In this document: piece after piece, positions 17,533-26,676 of the stretch | Layout: each line of letters starts with the position of its first letter | How positions within the stretch are numbered: position 1 is the stretch's first letter | Assembly: GCA_918797485.1 (NCBI GenBank) | Contig: CAKKNE010000005.1 | Coordinates: 3,472,001 to 3,536,000 of the forward strand | Direction of reading: 5' to 3' | DNA: 64,000 bases | Source: Pelagomonas calceolata | Lineage: Eukaryota > Sar > Pelagophyceae > Pelagomonadales > Pelagomonadaceae | Position numbers and translations under genes: made by a program | Notes under the pieces: generated by a model | What the model was told of the DNA's origin: nothing | The model's input: only the letters and a program-made list of their open reading frames with translations | The model's database searches: none

Positions 17533-18067
17533 TGATCAGGACACGCGGGCTCGCGTCGGATGTAGGACTAGCAAATAAGTTTTCAGACTTTCAGAGTGAT
17601 TTTTGGCGCGAGACTTGCACGCCGCGACGTTGTGCGTTTGTGGCGTGTCTATGGGTATGTTGTCCTTGCTTCTAGCGGCCTGACGCCGTGGTTTGCGCTT
17701 GGTTAAACTCGCCTGCAAAAACCCGTGCCCTCACCACCAGAGGCTGGCTGGCACAGAGGCCCCAGCCATGCACGGCTCTGGCGACGCGCTGCGAGTGCAA
17801 TTCAACCGTCCTCGTCTGCGCAACACAACCCGCACTCGACCCAAGTTTCAGCAATATCCGCTGCACAAAGCACCATGAACGCACACTGCCGCGTCCGGAT
17901 GGCCTTCGTAGTCCAATGGCGGCCCCACGACAACCGCCTGCACCAGCTCGCGAGAGCTCTTTGCATCACGCGCACTCCTTGGGCTGAGCGAACCGCAGAG
18001 GCCTCCATGGCCATCCAAGAAGAGCGCTAGGGCCGCCGCGGCCGCACGCCGTCGACGCGGACGCTGC
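17533..18067. other. Gap upstream of the LHC gene; possible 5' intron
   Basis: No independent gene is seen. The last part carries two copies of the introner core (CACGCCGTCGACGCGG near 18046 and CACGCCATCGCCGC near 18079) and then ACACGCAG at 18107-18114. This could be an intron acceptor feeding the LHC signal peptide, with a small first exon near 17876 (ATGAACGCACACTGCCGC). That reading is a guess. Confidence 0.35.
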
Positions 18068-18980
18068 ATGCGCTCACCGCACGCCATCGCCGCAACACTC
18101 GCAAACACGCAGGCCCTCGTCGTCGCGCTCGCGCTCGCGCCCGCCGCGGCGTTCGTCGGCCCGGCGCCGGCCGCGCCGTCGACGGTCATGAAGGAGTCGC
18201 TCGGCGACCTCAAGGCGCTCCAGAAGTCGCTGCCCGGCCCGCCGAACGACTACTTCGACCCGCTGAACCTCGCGACGATGACCTTCGACTGGGGGCCGCA
18301 GGGCGAGGAGGCCACCATCGGCTGGCTGCGCCACTCCGAGATCAAGCACGGCCGCGTCGCCATGGCCGGCTTCCTCGGCTTCATCGCCCACTGCACGCCC
18401 ATCGTGTCCGGCGAGCACAAGTTCCTGCCCTACCGCGGCTACGTCGCGGGCGTCACGCCGCAGGAGCAGTGGGACAACATCCCGCTCATCGGCAAGCTCC
18501 AGATCCTCATCGCCATCGGCATGCTCGAGTCGTACGGCGAGGGCGCCGGCGACCCGGCGGGCTACACGCACTACATGAAGGGCGGCAAGCCGGGCTACTA
18601 CCCGCCGATCGCGGGCCGCGCCGGCTTCGGCCAGGTGACCCTCAACTTGTGGCGCGCGGCGGCGTCTGCTCGCGTCCTTCGGTCGACCGTTCCCGCTCCG
18701 TGACCGTGGGTACCCCACCGGTACGCCATCGACTCATCACGCCATCGCTCCACGTAGGGACCCGTTCAACCTCGTCCAGAACAACTCGGCGGAGAAGAAG
18801 GCGCGTGGCCTCAAGTCCGAGATCCTCAACGGCCGCGCGGCGATGGTCGGCCTCATGGGCCTCCTCAGCGCGTCGTCGGTGCCGGGCTCCGTGCCCTTCC
18901 TCGCGGGCATCGAGGGCTTCCCGCAGTACTCGGGCAACGTCATGGTGCCCTTCTCGAACGACTTCTCGCTCTTCGCGTAG
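18068..18980 (+). CDS. Chlorophyll a/c light-harvesting protein, two exons
   Basis: Exons 18068-18648 and 18758-18980 give about 267 residues. The first and third LHC helices carry the chlorophyll-binding signatures SEIKHGRVAMAGF and SEILNGRAAMVG. The Glu-Arg pairs in these ligate chlorophyll and form inter-helix ion pairs. The segment ALVVALALAPAAAFVGPAP is a signal peptide ending in AAAFVGP, i.e. bipartite plastid targeting. The ATG at 18068 is the first in frame, but a 5' introner could shift the start (see the gap entry). The splice restores GQVTLNLDPFNLVQNN. It functions in thylakoid light harvesting. A 56-bp repeat lies 157 bp downstream and is shared with the LHC gene at 33085. Confidence 0.85.
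18649..18757 (+). mobile_element. Introner-like intron in the LHC gene
   Basis: A 109-nt GT-AG intron with two partial cores near its 3' end (ACGCCATCGACTCATCACGC, then CATCG), ending CCACGTAG. The join is phase 2 and gives the conserved DPFNL. Confidence 0.6.
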
Positions 18981-19136
18981 ATTGCGTCGTGATGGACTTT
19001 TCGCCGGTGCGCCTCGGGACGGTGTGCGCACGGTAAGACTGTGTCTTTTATCTTGTTGCCGTCCCGCCGCGGTGGCGTTAATGGCGTCGTGAGTGAGGGA
19101 GTGCGCCGTTCTCAGGCTCAGTTTAGTTTCAGGCTC

Positions 19137-19192
19137 GCTCAGGCTCAGGCTTGTTACGTCGCGGGGTCCCCGTACCCCTCCCGCTCCCCCCG
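19137..19192. repeat. 56-bp repeat shared by two LHC 3' flanks, copy 1
   Basis: Begins GCTCAGGCTCAGGCT and contains GTTACGTCGCGGGGTCCC and CTCCCGCTCCCCCCG. It matches 33852-33908 almost base for base. Both copies lie 157-162 bp after an LHC stop codon and are followed by a CTAG near-palindrome. Confidence 0.85.
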
Positions 19193-19200
19193 TTTTTTTG

Positions 19201-19222
19201 CTAGTGTCTCACATGCCGCTAG
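19201..19222. repeat. CTAG near-palindrome 5
   Basis: CTAGTGTCTCACA...GCCGCTAG, 95 bp before the TOM7 ATG, directly after a run of seven T. Confidence 0.7.
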
Positions 19223-19316
19223 CAGTCCTCGCGAGCGCGAGTCACACAAGTCCTCTCCTTCTTGCACGCGGACCAGCGCGCCCACACAACACCTTACAGC
19301 CGCAGCGCATACAACC

Positions 19317-19484
19317 ATGGCCTCGAAGCGCGCCAAGAACGCCGCCAAGCTCAAGAAGCTCGGCGCCAAGGCCGTCGAGGTGCTGCGCCCCGTGCTGTAC
19401 TACGGCTTCCTCCCCACGGTGATCCTCATCGGCATGCGCACGGAGCCGCGCCCGTCCCTCGGCGACCTCTTCACGCTCACGTAA
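19317..19484 (+). CDS. TOM7: TOM7, small subunit of the mitochondrial import receptor complex
   Basis: A 55-residue protein. A basic N-terminus (KRAKNAAKLKKLGAK) leads into one membrane segment and the motif YYGFLPTVILIGMRTEPRPS. This fits the TOM7 consensus YGFIPLVIxxGMxxEPxP seen in plants. TOM7 modulates assembly and dynamics of the TOM complex in the outer mitochondrial membrane. The ATG at 19317 has a favourable context (ACCATGG). Its stop is only 5 nt before the ATG of the ankyrin gene on the same strand, an exceptionally tight arrangement. Confidence 0.85.
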   Translation: MASKRAKNAAKLKKLGAKAVEVLRPVLYYGFLPTVILIGMRTEPRPSLGDLFTLT

Positions 19485-19489
19485 AAGCA

Positions 19490-20203
19490 ATGGCGCCGAT
19501 ACACGACGCCATCAGGGCGGGCGACGTCGAAGCGGTCCGGCGAGAGCTGGCCGCAGGCGTGTCCCCTGACCTTCGAGCCAAAACCCTCAATTCATTTCCC
19601 TATGATCTGCCCAATTCAATTCCCGTATGGACGCCGCTCTGCATCGCTCTTGTATACAGAGAGAGTTATGAATCAGCACTAGAGATGGTGTTGCTGCTGA
19701 TAGAAGCAGGAGCTGATGTAGACGCAGTATGTGATGCTGACGATGCTGACGCTTTTCGTTATACAGCGATCTGGTTGGCAGCGCACAGTGGTAGAAGGAA
19801 CCTCGTAGCCGCGTTGATCGCCGCGGGCGCGTCAACGTCGCTCCACGTGGAAGGAGGATCCTACCCCGCACGCCGGCCTGTGGAACTCAATTTTAATGGC
19901 CATGGCTATTTTGGCCATCAGTTGCATATCCTTTGGCAGCTCTTGCGGGCTGGCTCTCCGCTCCCGCGTTTGGATCGAGCGAAGTGGATGCAGCCAGATA
20001 CTTCTAGTACTTCTAGTACTAGTAAGTTTAACGCCGCCGCCGTCGACTACGTGAACGCCGTCGCCGCGGCCGGCGGCTACGTGCCCTACGAGAAGGCGCA
20101 TCGCGCGAAACTCGCAGCGATCTTCGCGCCAAAATTCACGTGGGTCCCGGCCGAGATCATCCCGACCATCGTCGCGTTCTGGGCACACTTGGGCCACCCC
20201 TAG
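19490..20203 (+). CDS. Ankyrin-repeat protein
   Basis: A 237-residue protein. Two to three ankyrin repeats are visible: MAPIHDAIRAGDVEAVRREL then AAGVSPDL; TPLCIALVYRE, ALEMVLLLIEAGADVDAV; and TAIWLAAHSGRRNLVAALIA, AGAST. The C-terminal ~110 residues (Trp/Pro motifs WMQPD, FTWVPAEIIPTIVAFW) are not assigned. It is presumably a protein-protein adaptor. Synonymous base use in the middle of the gene is more AT-rich than in neighbours. The start lies 5 nt after the TOM7 stop, so either the two share a transcript or the true first exon is elsewhere. Confidence 0.65.
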   Translation: MAPIHDAIRAGDVEAVRRELAAGVSPDLRAKTLNSFPYDLPNSIPVWTPLCIALVYRESYESALEMVLLLIEAGADVDAVCDADDADAFRYTAIWLAAHSGRRNLVAALIAAGASTSLHVEGGSYPARRPVELNFNGHGYFGHQLHILWQLLRAGSPLPRLDRAKWMQPDTSSTSSTSKFNAAAVDYVNAVAAAGGYVPYEKAHRAKLAAIFAPKFTWVPAEIIPTIVAFWAHLGHP

Positions 20204-20229
20204 GAGGAGAGTAACTGACTGTGCTATAC

Positions 20230-21198
20230 TTAGTTTCCACTGGTAGCGCCTCGTCGAGCGTTCCGCCGCGCGTTCTTCAGCGCGTCCTTTTGCGCCTTCA
20301 CCTCGGCGGCCTTCTTCTCCTCGGCCTCGGCGCGCGCCTGCTCGATCCGCAGGAGCTCCTGCGCCCGGGCCTGCGCGATGGCGTGGACCGCGCGCTGCGT
20401 GTCGAGCGGCGGCACCAATTCGCAGACGGGCTTGGCCGTCCGCTCCGCCTCCGGCAGCCGCGCCGCGAGGCCCGGCGGCATCGGCCAGCACTTGAAGCGC
20501 GGCCCGAAGTTGAGGCGGAACGTGCCCGTGCGGAAGACCGACGCCGCCGCGCGGTAGGCGCCCGGCGGGATGTTCTCGAAGGCGACGCCCTGGTCCCTGC
20601 CGTTCCTGAAGTAGCGCACGTAGTTGCCCTGGGGCTTCTTGGGGTCCTTCGGGAACGCCGAGTCGTCGGCGGGATGGTCCGACTCGATGTCCTCGAGCTC
20701 GTCGCTCTGGAAGTTGATCAAACAACCGATGATGTCCCCCGCTTTATAAGGCTCGTTCGCCTGGTCCACGCGATGCGACGCGTGCACCAACGACCCTTCG
20801 ATGTTCCTATAACCGAACGAATACCGGTCCATGCCACACGGACCTTGCAAATCGGCCTTCTTGTGCGCGAAGCCCACGCGATACGCCGCGTCTTGCGCCG
20901 CCACCTTGTCCTTGTCGATGTGCACCTCGTAGTACCAGCAGCCCGTGTCCGTGCCGTGCGACGCGCGCGCCATGCGGTAGCCGCCGCCCATCGCGTCGGT
21001 CCCGGTGATCTGCTTGCCCTTTAATCTAAGCGCGCTCGCCTTGTCGATCTTCACGACCTCGGGCACGAAGTCCCGCGGTTGGCCCGCTCTTGCCTTTCCG
21101 CGGCCTCTCGCTTTGCCTTTGCCGCGGCCGCGCCCGCCGGTGCGCGCGCGTTTTGTCGGGCGCTGGTACCCGCCGTCGGTGCGCGAGCCGGGGCCCAT
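20230..21198 (-). CDS. ASH2-like SPRY protein (COMPASS/MLL core subunit candidate)
   Basis: A 322-residue protein from the ATG at 21198. The basic Gly/Arg/Lys-rich N-terminus (GGRGRGKGKARGRGKARAG) is followed by a SPRY domain at about 55-250. GGGYRMARASHGTDTGCWYY corresponds to ASH2L GYSMVRASHG...WYFE. Next come VGFAHKKADLQGPCGMDRYS, FGYRNIEGSLVH, the loop YFRNGRDQGVAFENI and FRLNFGPRFKCWP. ASH2L supports H3K4 methylation by stimulating MLL/SET1 through RbBP5. The acidic loop between the halves is shorter than in animals. The C-terminal 70 residues form a charged helix. No N-terminal PHD/winged-helix module is present. Confidence 0.75.
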   Translation of the reverse strand: MGPGSRTDGGYQRPTKRARTGGRGRGKGKARGRGKARAGQPRDFVPEVVKIDKASALRLKGKQITGTDAMGGGYRMARASHGTDTGCWYYEVHIDKDKVAAQDAAYRVGFAHKKADLQGPCGMDRYSFGYRNIEGSLVHASHRVDQANEPYKAGDIIGCLINFQSDELEDIESDHPADDSAFPKDPKKPQGNYVRYFRNGRDQGVAFENIPPGAYRAAASVFRTGTFRLNFGPRFKCWPMPPGLAARLPEAERTAKPVCELVPPLDTQRAVHAIAQARAQELLRIEQARAEAEEKKAAEVKAQKDALKNARRNARRGATSGN

Positions 21199-21382
21199 TT
21201 TGGTGCAGCTCTTTTTGTGCTGCGCCAATCAGGGTATTTGTACTATTGCCGGCTCGTTTTGCGGCGCCTCGTCTCTGACGGATTCGTGTGGCTGCGCGAC
21301 GGCTGCGCGAAGCACGGCTGGGCCAGGGAGCGGCGAGTTACACACCAGCCGCTCCGCGGATTTGAGCCGAGTTTGAGCTGGG

Positions 21383-21403
21383 CTAGTGTCTTTCAGACGC
21401 TAG
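21383..21403. repeat. CTAG near-palindrome 6
   Basis: CTAGTGTCTTTC...GACGCTAG, in the divergent gap upstream of both the ASH2-like gene and the Tudor-like fragment. Confidence 0.65.
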
Positions 21404-21531
21404 CTCGCCGCTCCTCCACGACGCATTTGCGTCTCGCGTCCAGTATCGAGGGTCGGCGTTGGCTATACTTCGCGCCAGTACTTCAAAGCGCCAACTCTGT
21501 AAGCAGAGTGCGCAAGGACTTGAAACCCTAG

Positions 21532-22020
21532 GTGCACGAGTTCCTCGACCGCAAGGGCAGCGACAAAAACGGGCACCACTTCGTCAAATATGACGACGGC
21601 GACGAGCAGTGGGAGAAGTTGTTCGGCCGCGGCGACGTGGTGGAGTGGTGCCTCGACCTGCACCCGGGCGACCGTGTCACCGCATACCTCGAGGAGGAGG
21701 GCGAGGACCAGGGCAAGTGGTACGGGGCCGATGTTATTAACGACAACAGCGACTGCACCTACGACCTCGCTTTCGACGACAACGGCAGCGACGAGAGCGT
21801 GGGCCAAGCGCGGCTCAAGCCTAGGGCCGCGCCGCAGTGGCGCTTCGGCGCTGAAGCGGAGGTCGAGGTCGAGTACGAGGGCGTGGACAACTGGCACGCG
21901 GCCTTCGTCGAGAGTGTCGTGAGGGTCCGCGGCGCCGACCGCTACAACGTCGTTATCGACGAGGGGGCACGGCACCAAGTTCCCCTCGTCCACGGCGACC
22001 GGCTCCGGCCGCGCTCGTAG
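21532..22020 (+). pseudogene. Tudor/Agenet-like gene fragment without a start codon
   Basis: An open frame of about 162 residues has no Met anywhere. It begins right after CCCTAG, which could be a splice acceptor. Two Tudor-like units are visible: FVKYDDGDEQWEKL with HPGDRVTAYLEEE, then WYGADVINDNSDCTYDLAFD; and AEVEVEYEGVDNWHAAFVES then DRYNVVIDEG. Such domains read methylated tails or bind nucleic acid. No ATG exists in the preceding ~330 bp, so either a distant first exon is missed or this is a remnant. Confidence 0.4.
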
Positions 22021-22193
22021 GCGCGCGAGGTGTGCGAGTGAATTAGCTCGACTCCCGCAGCTCTTCGGCAGGGCTGCGCTAGGTTTCCTAACAATCTCAG
22101 TCTATCTATCTCTTGCGGGTGTCTATTGCGGTTGTTGGCCCCGAGTAAGGAAAGCCCCGGCGAAGCGCCGGACAGGATCCACAAATATAAAAA

Positions 22194-23342
22194 CTACCTT
22201 ACCACCGGCAGCAACTCGTGCGCCGCCAAGTCCCCGGGCGCCAAGTCCGGCAGCCAGTCGTCGTAGGACGGGTGGTCCTCGTCGTTGACGCACGCGAGAC
22301 CGTCTTCCTCGATCACCCGCGCACCACTTCCAAAGAAGGACACGGCGACGGCGAGCCGGTCGCGCGGCGACCGATTATCGGCGGCGCTGTGGAGCAACCA
22401 GCCATGATGCCACGAGACATCCCCTGCTTGATACGCGCCGTGGTCTTCCAGCTCGTACCTTCCATCAGCATCAAACCCTTGCCCGTACCACATGGGCAGC
22501 GCCAGGTCGCGGTGCGAGCCCGTCGCGTAGCAGAGCCCCGTGCTGTCCGCCTCCAAATCGTGCAGCGGGAACCAGCACGTCACGAAGTCGTTCGTGTCCA
22601 AGGGACTCGTGTGCAGGTCGCTGTGCCAGTTCGTCGCCTCGTCGCCGGCGCGCTTCTTGAAGAGGCACGACTGGTAGAGCTGCACCTCTTCGACGCCGAG
22701 CAGCGCCCGCGCCGTCGCCGCGAGCCGCGCGCACGTCGCCACTTTTAACGCCGGCCGGTGGCGCCGGTGGGGGTTGAAGGTCTGCAGGAACGGCGCGCGC
22801 TCGCCGCCCATGGCGTCGTTCATCGCGACGGCGTGGCGCTCCGCTGATTTAGACTCGACGCGGCTCACGGCCTCCATTGATTTGTACATCGCCTCGACTT
22901 CGTCGGACGAGAAGAGCCCGCGCGTGCAGATGTGGCCGTCCCGTTCAAACGCGAGCAGCTCCGCTGCGCCGAGCGCCGCGGCGCCCCCTCCGGAGAGGTC
23001 CGCGGCGAGCGCCGGCACCGCGCCGCCCGCGTCGGCGAGCGCCGCGGTGCTCGCGACGGTCAGGCCCGCGCCGGCGACGAGGGCGTCCAGGTCCAGACTG
23101 GCAGCGTCGTCGAGCGCTCCGAGGTCGCCGAGGGCCTCGAGGTCAAGCCCGATCGCCTCGTCGTCGAGCACGCGGAGGGTCACGCTGCGGCGCCGCGGCG
23201 GAGCTGGACTGACTCTGCGGCGCCGCGGCGGTTTCGCTGGGCTCTCACGCGTGCAGCCCGGGTGGAAACGCCTCGTATACGGTGCCAGCGCCGCCCCGCT
23301 CCCAGCGGTAGCAGTGAAGAGCAACAGCCTGCAGAGAGTCAT
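22194..23342 (-). CDS. Phytanoyl-CoA dioxygenase (PhyH) family enzyme with signal peptide
   Basis: A 382-residue protein. The N-terminus MTLCRLLLFTATAGSGAALA is a signal peptide followed by an Arg/Pro-rich stretch with ALAPY at the junction, suggesting secretory or plastid entry. Residues ~125-360 form the double-stranded beta-helix. NWHSDLH holds the H240-x-D242 iron ligands. LLHSAADNRSPRDR holds the distal His (H318) and the 2-oxoglutarate-binding Arg. Family members hydroxylate fatty acyl-CoA or small metabolites using Fe(II), 2-oxoglutarate and oxygen; the substrate here is unknown. Residues 58-125 are Ala/Asp/Leu-rich low complexity. Confidence 0.75.
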   Translation of the reverse strand: MTLCRLLLFTATAGSGAALAPYTRRFHPGCTRESPAKPPRRRRVSPAPPRRRSVTLRVLDDEAIGLDLEALGDLGALDDAASLDLDALVAGAGLTVASTAALADAGGAVPALAADLSGGGAAALGAAELLAFERDGHICTRGLFSSDEVEAMYKSMEAVSRVESKSAERHAVAMNDAMGGERAPFLQTFNPHRRHRPALKVATCARLAATARALLGVEEVQLYQSCLFKKRAGDEATNWHSDLHTSPLDTNDFVTCWFPLHDLEADSTGLCYATGSHRDLALPMWYGQGFDADGRYELEDHGAYQAGDVSWHHGWLLHSAADNRSPRDRLAVAVSFFGSGARVIEEDGLACVNDEDHPSYDDWLPDLAPGDLAAHELLPVVR

Positions 23343-23827
23343 GCTGCCTTGCCGCAGCCGCAGCGCTGCGATCGATCACGTTTCCAAAAAAAACGATCAA
23401 TGCGATCCTGAAGCACACCTTTGCACAAGTTTCACGCCGTCGCGCGCGCCGCAATAGCAGCGCCGCTGCAGCCCCTGCTGTGCCTCGAGCGGGCCCGGCG
23501 GCAAAACCGCGGGTAGCCGTCGGTTCTGCTCAAACAGGAGTCCGGCTTGAGCAATCGGATCGCGCTGGATGCGTGATTACCGTGCGGGTTCGCGGCCTCC
23601 ACAACACAAAAAGCATCTCTCTGTTTAAAGCTCAGGCGCCAGGGAGCCGCAAGGATCACGAAGCGCGCCAAGGCGTTCGCCACAAACGCACTCGACGCCG
23701 TCGGGCAGCCGCCGACGCACTCGACGCCGTCGGGGCAGCCACACAAACTCACAAGCACAAGGGCAGCCTCGGGGAGTAGACGGCCGCGGGTTGCGTGGTC
23801 AGAAAGAAAGCCTCCAAACAACAAGCA
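23343..23827. other. Divergent intergenic region with short tandem repeat
   Basis: No gene is seen between PhyH and the EDR2-C gene. A ~27-bp unit containing GCACTCGACGCCGTCGGG is repeated twice at about 23687-23740. A further introner-core-like CACGCCGTCGCGCGCG lies near 23433. Confidence 0.45.
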
Positions 23828-24961
23828 ATGCCCGCCTTCCTCCGCTCCACGCGCAAGGCCCTCGCGCGGGCCACGGGCCTCCACCACGTCGCGAGCCCCG
23901 AGCAGTCGCAGCGCAAGTCGACCTGGGTCAAGCCCGCGAGCCCCACCGGTGAGATTGAGGACGACGTGGAGGAGGTCGTCGTCCGCGCCCGGAAGGCGTC
24001 GCCGAAGAAAGACCGGCGCCAGCCGTCCGGCTTCTCCGGCGTGTCGCGATCGGTCGACGGCGCGAAGAAGGGCACCTGGACCATCGTGCCGGCGTCGCGG
24101 TTCCGGGTCCGGGGCAAGGGCTACACGCGGACGAACCACCACCTCACGGATCTAGATGCGGTGCTCGCGCTCAAGGGGCCATCAATCGATGCTATTTACG
24201 ACGTGACGCACGTGGACGTTGTCCAATGCCAGAAGAAACGCCGCGACCTCGTCAAAACGACCCTGAGGCCGCCGAAACCTGCTTATGTGTCGCCTTTGCA
24301 CGGCCTCGTGCCCTCTACATTGGTGATTAACGCCATCCTGCCCGCGCGGCCGCACGACAGCGACGGCCCCTGCCGCCAGGTCATCCTGACGTGCCGTTTA
24401 ACGGAGCGCTGCTGCGCCGAGCTCGCCAAGACCGCGCCGCAGAACGGCTCCGGCGAGCTCAACCTCAAAACCGCCGTCGAGCGCATCCGGGACCCCTCCC
24501 TGCGCCTCTGGGCCGCGTGGTGCCGCGACATTCGGACGCACCAAAAGGCTTCAGATAGAAATGAAATGCGGGGCCGGTTCAAGCTCTTCGCGCGGGCGGC
24601 GGACGCCGCGACGTCGCAGAAATGCGCCGCGATGCTGCCGGACGACGCCAAGTCCGTCGTATTCAACGGGGCGGCGCTGCTGGGTCGCGACGCCTGCGCC
24701 GTGACGTTCGTCTCGTCGAGGACCGCGGGCGGCGACGTCGCCGAGATTTCCATCGACGGCTTCCGCCTCGGCCCGCGCGTGCGGGCGGGGTTGCACGCGC
24801 TGAAAGGCGGCGTGGGGCTTGGCTCCGTGGATATTGGATTTGGCATCGAGGCGCGGGCGGAAGCTGAACTTCCCGAGCGCCTCCTCTGCTGCGCGCGACT
24901 CAATCGGGCCGTCGGGGCGCCGGAGCGCAGCGAGGGATGGTTCTCGGGGCTTCTTGGGTAA
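23828..24961 (+). CDS. EDR2 C-terminal (DUF1336) domain protein
   Basis: A 377-residue protein from the first in-frame ATG. After a basic, Ser/Pro-rich N-terminus (1-75) the sequence follows the EDR2_C pattern. It shows SRFRVRGKGYTRTNHHL; a central LVINAILPA strand; RNEMRGRFKLFARAAD, equivalent to RNxRFKxxP; ALLGRDACAVTFVSS; SIDGF; and a closing ELPERLLCCARLNR, equivalent to ELPExLLGxxR. In plants this domain sits at the end of START/PH proteins that bind lipids at membranes. Here it stands alone, as is common in algae and protists. The lipid-binding role is inferred from the family only. Confidence 0.7.
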   Translation: MPAFLRSTRKALARATGLHHVASPEQSQRKSTWVKPASPTGEIEDDVEEVVVRARKASPKKDRRQPSGFSGVSRSVDGAKKGTWTIVPASRFRVRGKGYTRTNHHLTDLDAVLALKGPSIDAIYDVTHVDVVQCQKKRRDLVKTTLRPPKPAYVSPLHGLVPSTLVINAILPARPHDSDGPCRQVILTCRLTERCCAELAKTAPQNGSGELNLKTAVERIRDPSLRLWAAWCRDIRTHQKASDRNEMRGRFKLFARAADAATSQKCAAMLPDDAKSVVFNGAALLGRDACAVTFVSSRTAGGDVAEISIDGFRLGPRVRAGLHALKGGVGLGSVDIGFGIEARAEAELPERLLCCARLNRAVGAPERSEGWFSGLLG

Positions 24962-25652
24962 TACTTTGTGTGCATATACTGCATATGCACTTTGTGTGCA
25001 AATCCGCGTCAGCGACGGGTAGTAGGTGTGCATAATATTTATCTAGGACGTGGCCGCGGCGACGCCAAGTTCCTAGTATGTCGATACGCTAGATCACTAG
25101 GTCTTGCGGCCCGCCAAAATACACCAGCGCTTGACGCCGCCATCTACCGTCCAAATGGTACATCATATCAACTCCAGCCCAGTTTTCATCCACACTCGAC
25201 GGAACCGGAGCCGACGGCCCGCGCTCGGAGGGCGGGAAAAGAATTCTACTAGACAACTCCCGAGTTTATGTTCGTTTTTATCCGTTTGTTGGGGTTAGAT
25301 GCCATGCAGCCCGCCTGGACATCGGCCAGCGCGATCATGTACTCCATTAAAGCCTCGCGAAACGACGACTTCGCGACCCCGCGTTTACCTGTAGAAAGGC
25401 TCAGCTCCTAGACCTGCGGGTATCAGCGACGCCACTACCTAGATGGACCAAAACGCCGTTGTTCTATTCACAATCGACCGACTTGCCCGTTCTCCGCGGA
25501 CGACGGTGCGTAGACGGAGCCCGGGAAAGGCCCCAGACCGGTGGTTTATAAAAGAAATTTGCGTTTCAGGCGCTTTAGTTGTAGGACGGGCCAGCTAATT
25601 GGGCTGAGCGTGTACTACATTGCTCCGAGACCCCGATATGCTCCTCGCGCCT
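24962..25652. other. Gene-poor stretch before the retroelement fossil
   Basis: No convincing coding sequence is seen. Base composition is more balanced than in the gene regions. It contains CTAG near-palindrome 7 and a TGTGTGCATATACTGCATATGC-like AT-rich patch near 24970, cited by position. Confidence 0.4.
25073..25092. repeat. CTAG near-palindrome 7
   Basis: CTAGTATGTCGATACGCTAG, the exact reverse complement of the copy at 2262-2281, and 112 bp after the EDR2-C stop. It is the only copy without a gene start close downstream. Confidence 0.75.
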
Positions 25653-25810
25653 CAGGAGAAGGGGGCGCTTTTAGACTATTATGGCAAGTTACCTTTTGGC
25701 GGATAACGCCCCACTAGCCGGGGTCGCGGGGTCCCCGAGGGAGTGGGTGTTGATCCCGGCCTACTCGGAGAGGCCGTGGAAGAGTCCTGAGAAGGGTGCC
25801 CATCCTCTGC
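25653..25810. repeat. 158-bp direct repeat, left copy
   Basis: It begins CAGGAGAAGGGGGCGCTTTT and ends TGCCCATCCTCTGC. By eye it is identical to 26677-26834, at a spacing of 1,024 bp, implying a recent duplication or terminal repeats of a mobile element. Confidence 0.9.
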
Positions 25811-26676
25811 TCCCCCGCAGCGAAGAGAGCGCGTAGTGCCCTCGGCGCGTAGACGACGAGGCGCACGACAGCATGAGCTGAACCTTGAAACACTAGCAGG
25901 CACTGCTGGCCTGGACCATCCTGCATGGAACGTGTTCGCGGTTCGGAATTGCCGACGATTACGATCGAGTTGAGACGTCGCAGCAGATGCGGCGTCGATA
26001 GGATGCAAATGCAACATTCAGCAAGGTATAATATGGCCATTATGCGTTTGCTTCATGCCATTCGCACCAGATAGGCGTATATATACGGCGCGCGTATGTA
26101 TATGGATAGAAATATTGAGGAAGTGAAGGCCGCGACTGTAGAACACCGGGCAGCCACACAGCCGCGCGCGGCGCCCGCCGCCAGGCGGCGGGCGCCGCAC
26201 ACAACGGCGCAGCCGCGCGCGGCGGCGCGCGGCGGTACCTCCATTAAGCAGCCCGCTCCGAGGGCCGCACGTCCCGCGCCGGGCCCTCCGGCGGGCGCCC
26301 AGTCATAACGTCGACGGAGCGCGCGAAGCGATCGCGGTCCTCGGCTGCAGTCATGGCATTGGCCGGGTTCTCGCCGGAGCGGACAAACCGAGCGTCGATC
26401 TCGTTTGCCTCGAGCGCGTCGAAGATAAAGCCCAAGTGCACACGGATGTGACGCGACCTCGCGGAGAGGTCGCGACGCCTCAGCTGTAGAAGTACAGAGT
26501 TGTTGTCGCAATGAACAATGGTCGGCGGTAGCGTGACACCGATACTTGCGTGTGTGTTGTTGGGGGGCTTGTGTCTGCTTCTGGAGCGTGGTTTTCGTTG
26601 TAAACGGTTCCCCCTCGCGTCGCTATGGTGCTTGGTGATGCTCTGGTGCAGCAGCTAGCGCCGTGGGCCCATAACC

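Noticed and set aside
23687-23740. Repeated CGACGCCGTCGGG words as an introner pair
   Set aside because: They lack termini, splice signals and target duplications; a simple tandem repeat explains them better.
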